Below, in pieces: positions 38,502 through 47,411 of a stretch of 64,000 nt of DNA. Position numbers and translations under genes: made by a program. The DNA lies in the NCBI GenBank assembly GCA_015655545.1, contig JAATET010000071.1, positions 85,390 through 149,389 of the forward strand. Direction: 5' to 3'. Positions within the stretch are counted from its first letter, which is position 1, and each line of letters begins with the position of its first letter. The DNA is from Chthoniobacterales bacterium. GTDB taxonomy: Bacteria > Verrucomicrobiota > Verrucomicrobiia > Chthoniobacterales > JAATET01. The notes under the pieces are model-generated. The model saw nothing but the letters and a program-made list of their open reading frames with translations, made no database searches and was not told where the DNA came from.

Positions 38502-40067
38502 CTATTTGCGGATGATGGTGAGGCGCACGGGCGCGCTGTCCCCGCCGGGGCCGTGGGCGGTGACGGTGAGCACGTTCCTGCCGTGCTTCAGCGCGGCCTT
38601 GAGGCTCCACGAGGCCGTGCCTTTGGCCTTCACGGTTTTCCTGCCGAGCTTCGCGGTGACGCTCGTCACCTGCCCCGTGGCCTTGCCCCGGATCGTGAGC
38701 TTCGCCTTCGCCGTGGTGAGCTTCTTCGCGCCGGTGATTTTCACCACGGGCGCGGGGATTACGGGGTCGGGCACGGCGGTGGCGAGGTAGCGGGCGACGG
38801 TAAGGGTGGCGCCGCCGCTCTCGCCGGCGGCGAGGATGTCGCCATTGGGCTGCAGGGCGAGGCTGGTGATGCCGCCGCCGGTGCCGACGGGGGTCTCGAC
38901 CTTGCCGCCCGCGCCGAAGCTGGCGTCCAGCGCGCCATCGGCGGTGTAGCGCGCAAGCGCGAAGCCGCTATTCCCGGACTGGGTGTGCCGGGCATAGCCG
39001 CCGGCGAGGATCCTGCCATCGGGCTGGATGGCGAGACATGCAACGCCGTCGTCGAACCCGGCGAAGTCGGTGGTGACGCGCCCGCCGTCGCCGAAGGTGG
39101 TGTCGAGCACGCCGGCGGCGGTGTAGCGCGCGAGCGCGAAGTCGGTCACGCTGTCGCCCGCCAGGCCCGCGACGAGGATCTTCCCTCCCGGCAGCACAGC
39201 GATGGCGGCGGCGTAGGCCTCGCCGGTGAAGAAGGGCGTGGTGACGATGCCGTTCGTGCCGAAGCTGGCATCGAGCGTGCCCGAGGGCAGGTAGCGCGCG
39301 AGGGCAAACCGGTTGGCGGAGGAGATGTTCGCGTGGCCGGCGGCCACGATCTTCCCATCGGGCTGGATGGCCACGGCGAAGGCGGCGGCACTGTTGCCGC
39401 CGCCGGGGGCGGTGGTGAGCTTGCCCCCGGTGCCGAAGGCGGCGTCGAGCGCGCCTTTGTCGGTATAGCGGGCGAGGGCGAAGAAGCTGCTATTCGCCTC
39501 CCCTGCCCTGCCGGCGGCCACGACCTTCCCATCGGCCTGCACGGCGGCGGCGTAAAAATCCTCGAAGGTCTGGCCGAAGCTGGTCGCGACACCGCCGGTG
39601 CCGCCGAAGGCGGTATCCGCCGAGCCGTCGATCTCGCAGCGGGCGAGCGCGGCGTCGAAGTTCTGGACGGTGCTTTGATGGATGCTGCCGAGCAGCAGCA
39701 GCTTGCCATCGGCGGGGAAGGCCAGGTGGTTCGAAACGATCGGCAAGTCATACCCCGCGACCTTGAAAGAGCCGCTGCCCTTCTGGCCGCCGGTGCCGAA
39801 GGCGCCGTCGAGCGCCCCGCCGGGCGTGAGCCGCACCATGCCGCAACCGTTGCTGGCGGTGGCAGCGACGAGGAGCCTGCCATCGGGCAGGAGCCGGAGC
39901 TGCGGGGAACTCGCGCTGGTGACGCCGGCGAGGGTGACGACGGTCTTGCCGCCGCTGCCGAAGGTGGGGTCGAGCCCGCCGACGCCGATGGCGAAGGCGG
40001 GGCCCGCGGCGGCGGCGAACAGGCCTGCGAAGCAGGCATTCCTAAGGGCGATGGTGGCGGTGTGCAT
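38502..40067 (-). CDS. Secreted delta-60 repeat protein with C-terminal array module (K-subtype)
   Basis: Repeats FALARYTxxGxLDAxFGxGGKVxTxxGxGxxxxxLAIQPDGKIVAAG; module VVKITGAKKLTTAKAKLTIRGKATGQVTSVTAKLGRKTVKAKGTASWSLKAALKHGRNVLTVTAHGPGGDSAPVRLTIIRK. Confidence 0.9.
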   Translation of the reverse strand: MHTATIALRNACFAGLFAAAAGPAFAIGVGGLDPTFGSGGKTVVTLAGVTSASSPQLRLLPDGRLLVAATASNGCGMVRLTPGGALDGAFGTGGQKGSGSFKVAGYDLPIVSNHLAFPADGKLLLLGSIHQSTVQNFDAALARCEIDGSADTAFGGTGGVATSFGQTFEDFYAAAVQADGKVVAAGRAGEANSSFFALARYTDKGALDAAFGTGGKLTTAPGGGNSAAAFAVAIQPDGKIVAAGHANISSANRFALARYLPSGTLDASFGTNGIVTTPFFTGEAYAAAIAVLPGGKILVAGLAGDSVTDFALARYTAAGVLDTTFGDGGRVTTDFAGFDDGVACLAIQPDGRILAGGYARHTQSGNSGFALARYTADGALDASFGAGGKVETPVGTGGGITSLALQPNGDILAAGESGGATLTVARYLATAVPDPVIPAPVVKITGAKKLTTAKAKLTIRGKATGQVTSVTAKLGRKTVKAKGTASWSLKAALKHGRNVLTVTAHGPGGDSAPVRLTIIRK

Positions 40068-40097
40068 AAATCGGTAGAGGCGAGGCGCGTGGTGGTG

Positions 40098-41462
40098 CTA
40101 GGGCTTGCGGATGATGGTGAGCCGCGCGGGCGCGGAGTCCCCGCCGGGGCCGTGGGCGGTGACGGTGAGCGTGTTTTTGCCGGGCTTGAGCTCGGCTTGG
40201 AATTTCCACGCTGCCGTGCCGTGCGCCCGCTTCGCCGGCCGGCTGCCGAGGCGGTAGGTCACGCTCGTCACCTGCCCGGTCGCCTTGCCCTTGATCGTGA
40301 GCTTCGGCTTCGTCGTGGTGAGCTTCTTCGCCCCGGTGATCTTCATCACGGGTGCGGCGGCAGTGAGTGTGGGCGTGGGGGGCGGTGGCGTGTAGGGCGT
40401 GAGGAGGAAGCCGTGGGCCTTGTCCTGCGGGTTCGTTCCCCGACCGACGATTTGTCCGGCGTTGTTGATGCTCGTCGCGCTGTGGAGCGTCCAGCCGCTG
40501 CCGGCGGGCAGGAGCTCGTCGAGATAGGTGACCTGCCCGTCGGTGATGAGGAACAGTCGAGGTTCGGTTTCGTCGCCGGCCGAAGTGTAGCCGATGATCT
40601 GGCCGGCGTCGTTGATGCCGGTGGCATGGCTGTCGATGCCGGCTGGGAAAGTGGCCACGGGCCGCATGCCCGCGCCGTCGTTCTGCCAGAGGAAGGCGAC
40701 GAAGTGTTCCGTGGATGAGGTGACGAAGGAGCAATAGCCGACGACCTGCCCGGGGTTATTGATCGCCGTGGACTCGCTATAGGCGGCGAGCGTGGGGAGC
40801 GCGCCGAGGTCGGCGGGCTCCTTGGTCTTATCCGCGCCCCAGAGCACGGCGTGGCTGTTGCCGTCGGGGAGGGCCGTGCCTTTGGAGACGCCGACGGCGA
40901 GGCCCGAGTCGTTGATGGCGGCGACCTTCGGCCGATGGCCGCCCGCAAGCGGCTTCAGAGCCGCCATGCCGGCTGCTTTCGTCCAGTAGAAGGCTTGCTC
41001 GGTGTTGCCCATCTCGTTGGAGACTCCGACGACCTGCCCGAGATTATTGATGTCGAGCGCCTTGGCCTGGTTATCGCCGGGGAGGAACTCGATCTTGTTC
41101 GTATCGGCCAAGGTGCCGAGGGAGGCCATCGCGCCGCCTACCGGAGCAAGGACCGGCAAGGGGCCCGAGGAGCCGGCGACGGTGCCGGCGTCGTTGATGC
41201 CGTAGCCTTGGCTGTTGGTATCCGTGCCGAGCACGCCGAGGTCGGCGGGCGAGCCGCCCTCCGGGCTCCAGCGCGCGGCGTGCTTGGATGCGGAGCCTTG
41301 GTAATCGGTGGAGCCGGCCACCTGCCCGGAGGCGTTGATGGCCGAGGGGAAGACATCTCCTGCCGCATCGCCGATGGCACCGAGATCGGTGATGGTGTAT
41401 TGCGGCGTGGCGCCGTGGGCGAGGCCTGCGGCGGCGAGAAGGGCAAGGAGTGCGGGCTTCAT
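40098..41462 (-). CDS. Secreted HAF-repeat protein with C-terminal array module (Y-subtype)
   Basis: AINDSGLAVGVSKG / AINNPGQVVGYCSF repeats; module VMKITGAKKLTTTKPKLTIKGKATGQVTSVTYRLGSRPAKRAHGTAAWKFQAELKPGKNTLTVTAHGPGGDSAPARLTIIRKP. Confidence 0.88.
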   Translation of the reverse strand: MKPALLALLAAAGLAHGATPQYTITDLGAIGDAAGDVFPSAINASGQVAGSTDYQGSASKHAARWSPEGGSPADLGVLGTDTNSQGYGINDAGTVAGSSGPLPVLAPVGGAMASLGTLADTNKIEFLPGDNQAKALDINNLGQVVGVSNEMGNTEQAFYWTKAAGMAALKPLAGGHRPKVAAINDSGLAVGVSKGTALPDGNSHAVLWGADKTKEPADLGALPTLAAYSESTAINNPGQVVGYCSFVTSSTEHFVAFLWQNDGAGMRPVATFPAGIDSHATGINDAGQIIGYTSAGDETEPRLFLITDGQVTYLDELLPAGSGWTLHSATSINNAGQIVGRGTNPQDKAHGFLLTPYTPPPPTPTLTAAAPVMKITGAKKLTTTKPKLTIKGKATGQVTSVTYRLGSRPAKRAHGTAAWKFQAELKPGKNTLTVTAHGPGGDSAPARLTIIRKP

Positions 41463-41469
41463 AAAAATG

Positions 41470-42744
41470 CTAGGGCTTGCGGGTGACGGTGAGTTTCGCG
41501 GGCGCGGAATCGCCGCCCGGGCCGTGGGCGATCACGGCGATCTGGTTTTTCCCGGGCTTGAGCGCGGCTTTGAGGCTCCAGCTCGCGGTTCCCCTCGCCT
41601 TCACGGTTTTCTTCCCGACTTTGGCGGTGACGCTCGTCACCTCGCCGGTCGCGCGGCCTTTGATCGTGAGCTTCGCCTTGTGCGTGGTGATCTTCTTCGG
41701 CCCGGTGATCTTCACCGTGGGCGCGGTGGATGGGATGGGCGTGAGGACGAAGCCGAGGTATTTGCTGCCATCGGTGGTGTAGTAGCCGGCGATCTGGCCG
41801 CTGGCGTTGATCGCGGCGGCGATGCTCTGAACTGTGCCGGGGGGCTCGGGCAGCCGCGCGGCAACGCCGCCCTGCCAGATGGTGGCGCGACTGACATGGA
41901 AGCCGGCGTCCGAGGAAGTGCCGACGATGAGGCCGGCGTCGTTCACATCGAATGCTGCGCTATTGGCGAAGCCGGCGACGGGGGGCAGCTTCGAGGGCTG
42001 GCCGGCGGCCCAGGTGCAACCGTAGGAGGTGTTATTCGGCAGGCTGTAGCCGCCGACGATGAGGCCGGATGCGTTGACCTTGCGTGGGGAGGCGGTCGTG
42101 GCGTTCGCTTCGGGAAGGGGTAGCGGGGCGAATACGCCGTTCAGCCAAGTGCAGGGGCGGGTCGGGGAGCCGTAGATGCCAATGACGAGGCCGGAGCCGT
42201 TGCCGCAGTAGGCGCCGGAGTCGGTGATGCCGGCCGGCACGGCGAGCGGAAAGGGTGTGCCGAGATACCACTGGACGGCGTGGATGCCAGTGGAGTCGTA
42301 GTAACTGCCGACCACGCGCCCGGCGCGACCGTATCCGTAGGCTTCGTTGCTGGTGACGCCGGCGGGCTTTGCGAAGGTCGATATCTCGCCGTCGAGCCAT
42401 AGGCACGCCGTTGAGATGATTTTATCGTCGTCGGTGGCGTAGCCCACGATGGCTCCGGCGGAGTCGATGGCAAGGGCGGCGTAGCTCTGGGTGGTGCCGG
42501 GGGGCAGCGGGAGCTTGGCGGGGATGCCATTCCTCCATACGCAGGGGCGCGAGGAGGTGAATACGCTGGCCTGCGAATAGTAGCCGGCGACGATGCCGGA
42601 GTCGTTGATGGCCTGCGGCACGACCGATGTGGCGGCGGGGTCGGGCGCGGGGAGGACGGTGATGGTGTATCGGGTGGCGGCGGGCGCGGGCTGGATCGCC
42701 GCGGCAAGGGTGGTAGCGAGGGCCATGATGTGGAGATGTTTCAT
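41470..42744 (-). CDS. Secreted HAF-like repeat protein with C-terminal array module (K-subtype)
   Basis: AINDSGIVAGYYSQ... CVWRNGIPAKLPLPPGTTQS repeats; module VKITGPKKITTHKAKLTIKGRATGEVTSVTAKVGKKTVKARGTASWSLKAALKPGKNQIAVIAHGPGGDSAPAKLTVTRKP. Confidence 0.86.
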   Translation of the reverse strand: MKHLHIMALATTLAAAIQPAPAATRYTITVLPAPDPAATSVVPQAINDSGIVAGYYSQASVFTSSRPCVWRNGIPAKLPLPPGTTQSYAALAIDSAGAIVGYATDDDKIISTACLWLDGEISTFAKPAGVTSNEAYGYGRAGRVVGSYYDSTGIHAVQWYLGTPFPLAVPAGITDSGAYCGNGSGLVIGIYGSPTRPCTWLNGVFAPLPLPEANATTASPRKVNASGLIVGGYSLPNNTSYGCTWAAGQPSKLPPVAGFANSAAFDVNDAGLIVGTSSDAGFHVSRATIWQGGVAARLPEPPGTVQSIAAAINASGQIAGYYTTDGSKYLGFVLTPIPSTAPTVKITGPKKITTHKAKLTIKGRATGEVTSVTAKVGKKTVKARGTASWSLKAALKPGKNQIAVIAHGPGGDSAPAKLTVTRKP

Positions 42745-42750
42745 GGCGGG

Positions 42751-44091
42751 CTATTTCTTGCGGGTGACGGTGAGGCGCGCGGGCGCGGAGTCGCCGCCGG
42801 GGCCGTGCGCGGTGACGGTGATTTTGTTTTTGCCGGGCTTGAGCGCGGCCTTGAGGCTCCAGCTCGCGGTTCCCCTCGCTTTCACGGTTTTCTTGCCGAC
42901 CTTGGCGGTGACGCTCGTCACCGCGCCCGTGGCCTTGCCCTTGATCGTGAGCTTGGCCTTCGCCGTGGTGAGCTTCTTCGCTCCGCTCACCTTCACCACC
43001 GGCGCGGCGGGCTTCGGCACGGGCGGGGGCGTGACCTCGGGGATGGGCGTGAGCAGGTATGCGTGGTCCGAGGGGGCGCCGGCGGGACGGTAAACGCCGG
43101 CGATCTGCCCGGCGTCGTTGATCGCGGTTACGGTGCTCTTCGTCCCATCCCCGCCTGGCTCGGGGAGCGGGGAGAATTCCCCGGCGAACCATGTGCAGGC
43201 ATGGCCGATCGCGCCGCCGGGAGCGACGCCGGAGGCGCCGACGACGCGGGTGCCGGCGGCATTGATCTTGTAGGTGTAGGTATTCCCCGCCCCGTCGGGG
43301 ACCGGCAGCAAGGTCGGCGGGGTGGTGGGCGTCGAGTTCGCGGGCCACACGCAGGGGCGCACCTCCCCGGCATCGGCGTAACGCCCCGAGACCTGCCCGG
43401 AAGCGTCGATCGCGGTGGCCGCCACCCCGGTGATCTGCCCCCCGGTGGGGCTCACCGGGTCGGCGAGCGGGGTGACCGTGGCGGTGGCGGTGGCGTCGGA
43501 CCAGATGCAGCCGTGGCTGCCGGTCGCATCCGAAAAATTCCCGAGTATCCTGCCGTCGGCGTTTACCCCGGAAGCGGTCGCAGAAGTGGCGCCCGCGGGG
43601 AGCGGGAGCGGGACAAAGGCGCCGCCTGTCCAGGCACAGGGGTGGAAAGGGCTGCCGTAGAAGCCGACGACCACGCCGGAGGCGTTGATCCCCCGGGCGA
43701 AGGAACTCATCCCGGCCGGGAGCTCGAGCACGGGTTCGGAGGCGCCGCCCCAGGCGTAGGCGTGGGAGCCGTTCGCATCCTGGACATACCCGACGACGAT
43801 GCCGGAGGCATTGACGCCGAAGGCGAAACTGTTGGTCACGTCCGCCGCCACGGGCAGCGGTGCGAAGGTCCCGCCCTGCCACTGGCAGGCGTAGGTAATG
43901 TTGCCCGAGGCTCTGTAATGCCCGACCACGACGCCCGAGTCATTCATGTCCCCGATGGTGATGATGGCATCCACCGGCGGGTCCTGGAACTCGGTGATGA
44001 GGTAGTTTTGCGCCGCGTGGGCGGCGGCGGTGAGGCCGAGCAGGCCTGCGAGACTGGCGATTCCAAGGGTGGTGCGGAGGGTGGTGTGCAT
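42751..44091 (-). CDS. Secreted HAF-like repeat protein with C-terminal array module (K-subtype)
   Basis: MHTTLRTTLGIASLAGLLGLTAAAHAAQ; DMNDSGVVVGHYRASGNITYACQWQGGTFAPLPVAADV repeats; module VVKVSGAKKLTTAKAKLTIKGKATGAVTSVTAKVGKKTVKARGTASWSLKAALKPGKNKITVTAHGPGGDSAPARLTVTRKK. Confidence 0.87.
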   Translation of the reverse strand: MHTTLRTTLGIASLAGLLGLTAAAHAAQNYLITEFQDPPVDAIITIGDMNDSGVVVGHYRASGNITYACQWQGGTFAPLPVAADVTNSFAFGVNASGIVVGYVQDANGSHAYAWGGASEPVLELPAGMSSFARGINASGVVVGFYGSPFHPCAWTGGAFVPLPLPAGATSATASGVNADGRILGNFSDATGSHGCIWSDATATATVTPLADPVSPTGGQITGVAATAIDASGQVSGRYADAGEVRPCVWPANSTPTTPPTLLPVPDGAGNTYTYKINAAGTRVVGASGVAPGGAIGHACTWFAGEFSPLPEPGGDGTKSTVTAINDAGQIAGVYRPAGAPSDHAYLLTPIPEVTPPPVPKPAAPVVKVSGAKKLTTAKAKLTIKGKATGAVTSVTAKVGKKTVKARGTASWSLKAALKPGKNKITVTAHGPGGDSAPARLTVTRKK

Positions 44092-44135
44092 CGGGATTTT
44101 TTGGGCTTTTTTTGAGTGTGGAGACGCAGGCGCTC

Positions 44136-44750
44136 TCAGCCGCCGTAGAGGACGCTCACGATGTCGCTGGGCTGGCCGATCTCCTCGTCGGCCACCACGC
44201 CCACGGCGCGGTATTCGCGCGTCTCGGGCGCGCCGGCGACGGCGAGCGGGCTGTCGTCGTCGAAGGGGAATTTCGTGCGGCGGGCGATGAGGAGCCGCCA
44301 CTCGGCCTGGCCCTTCAATCTTGTGTAGAGGTTCATGGCGCTGGCGCCGGCTTTGCGGGCCTTCAGCCGCACGTGGCCGAGGTGCGCCTCGGCGCCGAGC
44401 GCGGGCTTGTAGTGCTCGGCGTCGAACTCCCCCGCCCCGCCGATCACCTGCAAGTCCTCGCCGATGCCGATGGTGTAGGCGGGCACGGCCTTGAGGTGGC
44501 GGATGGCGGCGCGCAGCTTCGGCAACTGGTCGGCCTCGCTCTGGCGGAAGGCGCCGAGGGCGGCGTCGAGCTCGATCTCCTGGGCCATGAGGACGTCGAG
44601 CGGGGCTTGCAGGGCGGCGATCTCGGCAAGCAGCGCGGTGACTTGCGCGGGGGGCAGCCCGAGGGCCGGGCCGATGGTGGGGAGCTTCGCGGCGAGGTTC
44701 GCGAGCCAGTCGGAGAGGGCGGCGTGGGATTGCGGGATGTAGTCTGTCAT
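44136..44750 (-). CDS. Conserved hypothetical protein (204 aa)
   Basis: MTDYIPQSHAALSDWLANLAAKLPTIGPALGLPPAQVTALLAEIAALQAPLDVLMAQEIELDAAL...VVADEEIGQPSDIVSVLYGG; a relic of its 3' end recurs at 51785-51880. Confidence 0.75.
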   Translation of the reverse strand: MTDYIPQSHAALSDWLANLAAKLPTIGPALGLPPAQVTALLAEIAALQAPLDVLMAQEIELDAALGAFRQSEADQLPKLRAAIRHLKAVPAYTIGIGEDLQVIGGAGEFDAEHYKPALGAEAHLGHVRLKARKAGASAMNLYTRLKGQAEWRLLIARRTKFPFDDDSPLAVAGAPETREYRAVGVVADEEIGQPSDIVSVLYGG

Positions 44751-44879
44751 GGCGAGTTTGGGTGTTTGGGTTTTGGTGCTTGGTTTTGGTCTTCCTGGTG
44801 TCGGTTTATGGCTGCGAAATGGTGCGCGGGCGCGGCTGCCCGGCGCGGGCGCGAGGGAGAAAGCGGACGAGCGAGAGCG

Positions 44880-45110
44880 GCGCGCGCACCCGCGAGGGCG
44901 GCTCGCACCGGGGCATGGAGGCCTCGGGCTCCCGCACGGCGGCCTCGGGCCCCTGCGAGGGTGCCTTGGGCTCCTGCGCGGAGAGATCGCACATGTGCGA
45001 GGCGGCCTCGCACTCGCGCCGGGGGAAATCGCACCCCTCCGAGGCGGCCTCGCACCCGCGCGAGGGCGGCACGGACTCGTGCGAGGATGCCTCGGGCGCG
45101 GGCCGGTGGG
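44880..45110. repeat. Degenerate 21-bp (heptapeptide-period) tandem repeat
   Basis: Minus frame reads PEASSHE SVPPSRG CEAASEG CDFPRRE CEAASHM CDLSAQE PKAPSQG PEAAVRE PEASMPR CEPPSRV; period 7 codons. Boundaries approximate. Confidence 0.75.
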
Positions 45111-45255
45111 CCGGGGAGACGGCCGGGAGCGCCAGCGGGGCGGGCGGGCCGCAGGGCGCGGCGGGAGTTTTACGGATGCGCGTTTCCATGGCGGGCGGCG
45201 ACGGCAAGGACGTTCCGGCTTGCGGCGAGGGCCGCGCACGGCTTAGCTTCCCGGC

Positions 45256-45570
45256 ATGGCCGTCGCCGACCCGATCCATCACATCCGGCTGGATGACCGC
45301 GACCGCGCGTGGATCGACGACACTCGCGTGAAGGTCGTCGAGGTGGCCATGGATCACCTCGCCCACGGCTGGAGCGCGGAGGAAATCCACCGCCAGCACC
45401 CCGATCTCTCCCTGGCGCAGGCGCACGCCGCCCTCGCCTACTACTACGACCACCAGGCGGAGTTCGACGAAGCCATCGCGCAGAGCGCCCTCGCGGCGGA
45501 AAAGCTCGCCGCCGCCACCGCGGACTCCCCCGGCCGGCGCAAGCTGCGCGCCATGGGCCTGCTGCATTAG
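45256..45570 (+). CDS. DUF433-like protein (putative antitoxin)
   Basis: HIRLDDRDRAWIDDTRVKVVEVAMDHLAHGWSAEEIHRQHPDLSLAQAHAALAYYYDHQAEFD. Confidence 0.85.
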   Translation: MAVADPIHHIRLDDRDRAWIDDTRVKVVEVAMDHLAHGWSAEEIHRQHPDLSLAQAHAALAYYYDHQAEFDEAIAQSALAAEKLAAATADSPGRRKLRAMGLLH

Positions 45571-45573
45571 GCC

Positions 45574-45924
45574 GTGGGCCTTCCATTCTACATGGACGTG
45601 CACGTCCCGCTGGCCATCACGGAGGCCCTGCGGCGCAAGGGCGTCGATGTGCTCCGGGCGCAGGAGGACGGCGCCGCCCGGCTGGAGGATGCCGCGCTGC
45701 TCGACCGCGCAACGGCCCTGGAGCGCGTGCTCTTCACCCAGGATGAGGACTTCTTGGTTGAGTGCGCACATCGGCAGGCGCGGGTCACGGCATTCTACGG
45801 CGTCGTCTATGCCCACCAGATGCGGGTGACGATCGGCCAATGCGTGGCCGATCTGGAACTCATCTCGAAAGTCTATGCGCCTGCCGACATGGCGGGGCGC
45901 GTCGAGCATCTGCCGCTGCGGTAG
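45574..45924 (+). CDS. DUF5615 PIN-like protein (putative toxin)
   Basis: [61 protein letters not shown] start 3 nt after DUF433 stop. Confidence 0.85.
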   Translation: MGLPFYMDVHVPLAITEALRRKGVDVLRAQEDGAARLEDAALLDRATALERVLFTQDEDFLVECAHRQARVTAFYGVVYAHQMRVTIGQCVADLELISKVYAPADMAGRVEHLPLR

Positions 45925-45938
45925 GTTCACGGTCGCAT

Positions 45939-47405
45939 TCATTTGCGGATGACGGTGAGCCGCGCGGGCGCGGAGTCACCGCCCGGGCCGTGCGCGGTGA
46001 CGGTGAGTTTGTTTTTGCCCGGCTTCAGCGCGGCCTGGATGCTCCAGCTCGCGGTGCCTTTCGCTTTCTTCGCGGGCTTGCTGCCGATCCGATAGGTCAC
46101 GCTCGTCACCTGCCCCGTCGCCTTGCCCTTGATCGTGAGCTTCGGCTTTGTCGTCGTGAGGTTCTTTTTGCCGGTAATTTTCACCGTGGGCACGGCGGGG
46201 GCAGGAACAGGCACGACGATCTCGGTGGGGCTGAAGCGCAGCACGCGGTTGTAGCCCTGGTCGGCGATGAAGAGGCTGCCGCCGGGGCCGCCGCAGATCT
46301 GCCACGGATGGGAAAAATTGCGCTCGGAGGGGGACGCCGGGGCCCCGCCGGAACCGAGACCGGGCTGGCCGATCACGCGGGTGGCGCGGGCTCCGCTCGC
46401 CAGGGCAAGCGCGGCGGCGGGAAAGCCGAGCACCCGGTAGCCGGCGTAGTCGCTCACCCAGAGGGTGTCCTCGGCGTCGAGATAGACGCTGGTGCAGAGG
46501 TTCACGTGGGCGTCGTCGAAGGTGTCGCTGCCGGCGCTGGCGGAGAGGCCGGGCTGGCCGATCACGGCATCGGCCGTGCCGCCATTGACGGTGGCCGTCG
46601 CGGCGGCGTCGGTGAAGCGCAGCACGCGCGAGTTGCCGCTATCGGCGACCCACAGGCGGCCGGCGGCATCGGCGCACAGGCCGTAGGGGCCGTTCATGCG
46701 GGCGGGGCCGGTGGCGCCCTGGTCGGCATTCGCGCCCGGCTGGCCGAGCAGGCCGGTGGCGGGGGAGCCGGTGGTCTTCGAGGAGATATTCTTGAAGCAC
46801 AGTACGCGGTTATTGCCGTAGTCCGCCACCCAGAGCGTGTCGTCGGGGCCTACGGCCACGGCGGCGGGCAGATACATGCGGTCGAGCGCGGAGCCGGCGG
46901 TGGGCTGGCCGAGCACGATGGTGGCGGCGGGGCCGCCGGTGCCGTCGGGGCCGGTGCCCTGGACTCCGGCGGCGTGCTCGAAGCCGAGCACGCGGTTGTT
47001 GGCGCTATCGGCCACCCAGAGCCGCCCCTGGGCATCCAGGGTAATGGCGCGGGGGGCGGACAAGGTATTCGCCCCGGCGGCGCCGCCCTGGTTGGCATGG
47101 CCGGAGTTGGAGTTCTTCTGCCCGAAGGCGATCTCAGGCTCGGCCCCGCTCTGCGCGGCGGCCATGCTGGAGAAGCGCAGCACGCGGTTGTTGTCGCTGT
47201 CGCTCACGAAAACCTTGCCGGTGGCGGGGTCGCTGGCCACGCCGACGGGGCCGGCGAGGTAGGTGGACTTGTCGTCTTGCGCCATGCTCTTGAAATCGAC
47301 CTGGCCGAGCACGACGTCGGCGGGCTGGTAAGTCTGGATGCTGGCGCCGCGGGCGAGGCCGATGGCGCCGACGAGCGCGGCGAGGAGAAGGGTGGAGTTT
47401 TTCAT
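45939..47405 (-). CDS. Secreted NHL beta-propeller protein with C-terminal array module (Y-subtype)
   Basis: Repeats GRLWVADSGNSRVLRF / DTLWVADYGNNRVLCF; signal peptide; module VKITGKKNLTTTKPKLTIKGKATGQVTSVTYRIGSKPAKKAKGTASWSIQAALKPGKNKLTVTAHGPGGDSAPARLTVIRK. Confidence 0.9.
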   Translation of the reverse strand: MKNSTLLLAALVGAIGLARGASIQTYQPADVVLGQVDFKSMAQDDKSTYLAGPVGVASDPATGKVFVSDSDNNRVLRFSSMAAAQSGAEPEIAFGQKNSNSGHANQGGAAGANTLSAPRAITLDAQGRLWVADSANNRVLGFEHAAGVQGTGPDGTGGPAATIVLGQPTAGSALDRMYLPAAVAVGPDDTLWVADYGNNRVLCFKNISSKTTGSPATGLLGQPGANADQGATGPARMNGPYGLCADAAGRLWVADSGNSRVLRFTDAAATATVNGGTADAVIGQPGLSASAGSDTFDDAHVNLCTSVYLDAEDTLWVSDYAGYRVLGFPAAALALASGARATRVIGQPGLGSGGAPASPSERNFSHPWQICGGPGGSLFIADQGYNRVLRFSPTEIVVPVPAPAVPTVKITGKKNLTTTKPKLTIKGKATGQVTSVTYRIGSKPAKKAKGTASWSIQAALKPGKNKLTVTAHGPGGDSAPARLTVIRK

Positions 47406-47411
47406 GAGTGG

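Noticed and set aside
38553-40718. 721-aa plus-strand ORF
   Set aside because: Spans antisense of two clear minus-strand genes (delta-60 and HAF); low-complexity translation; shadow ORF.
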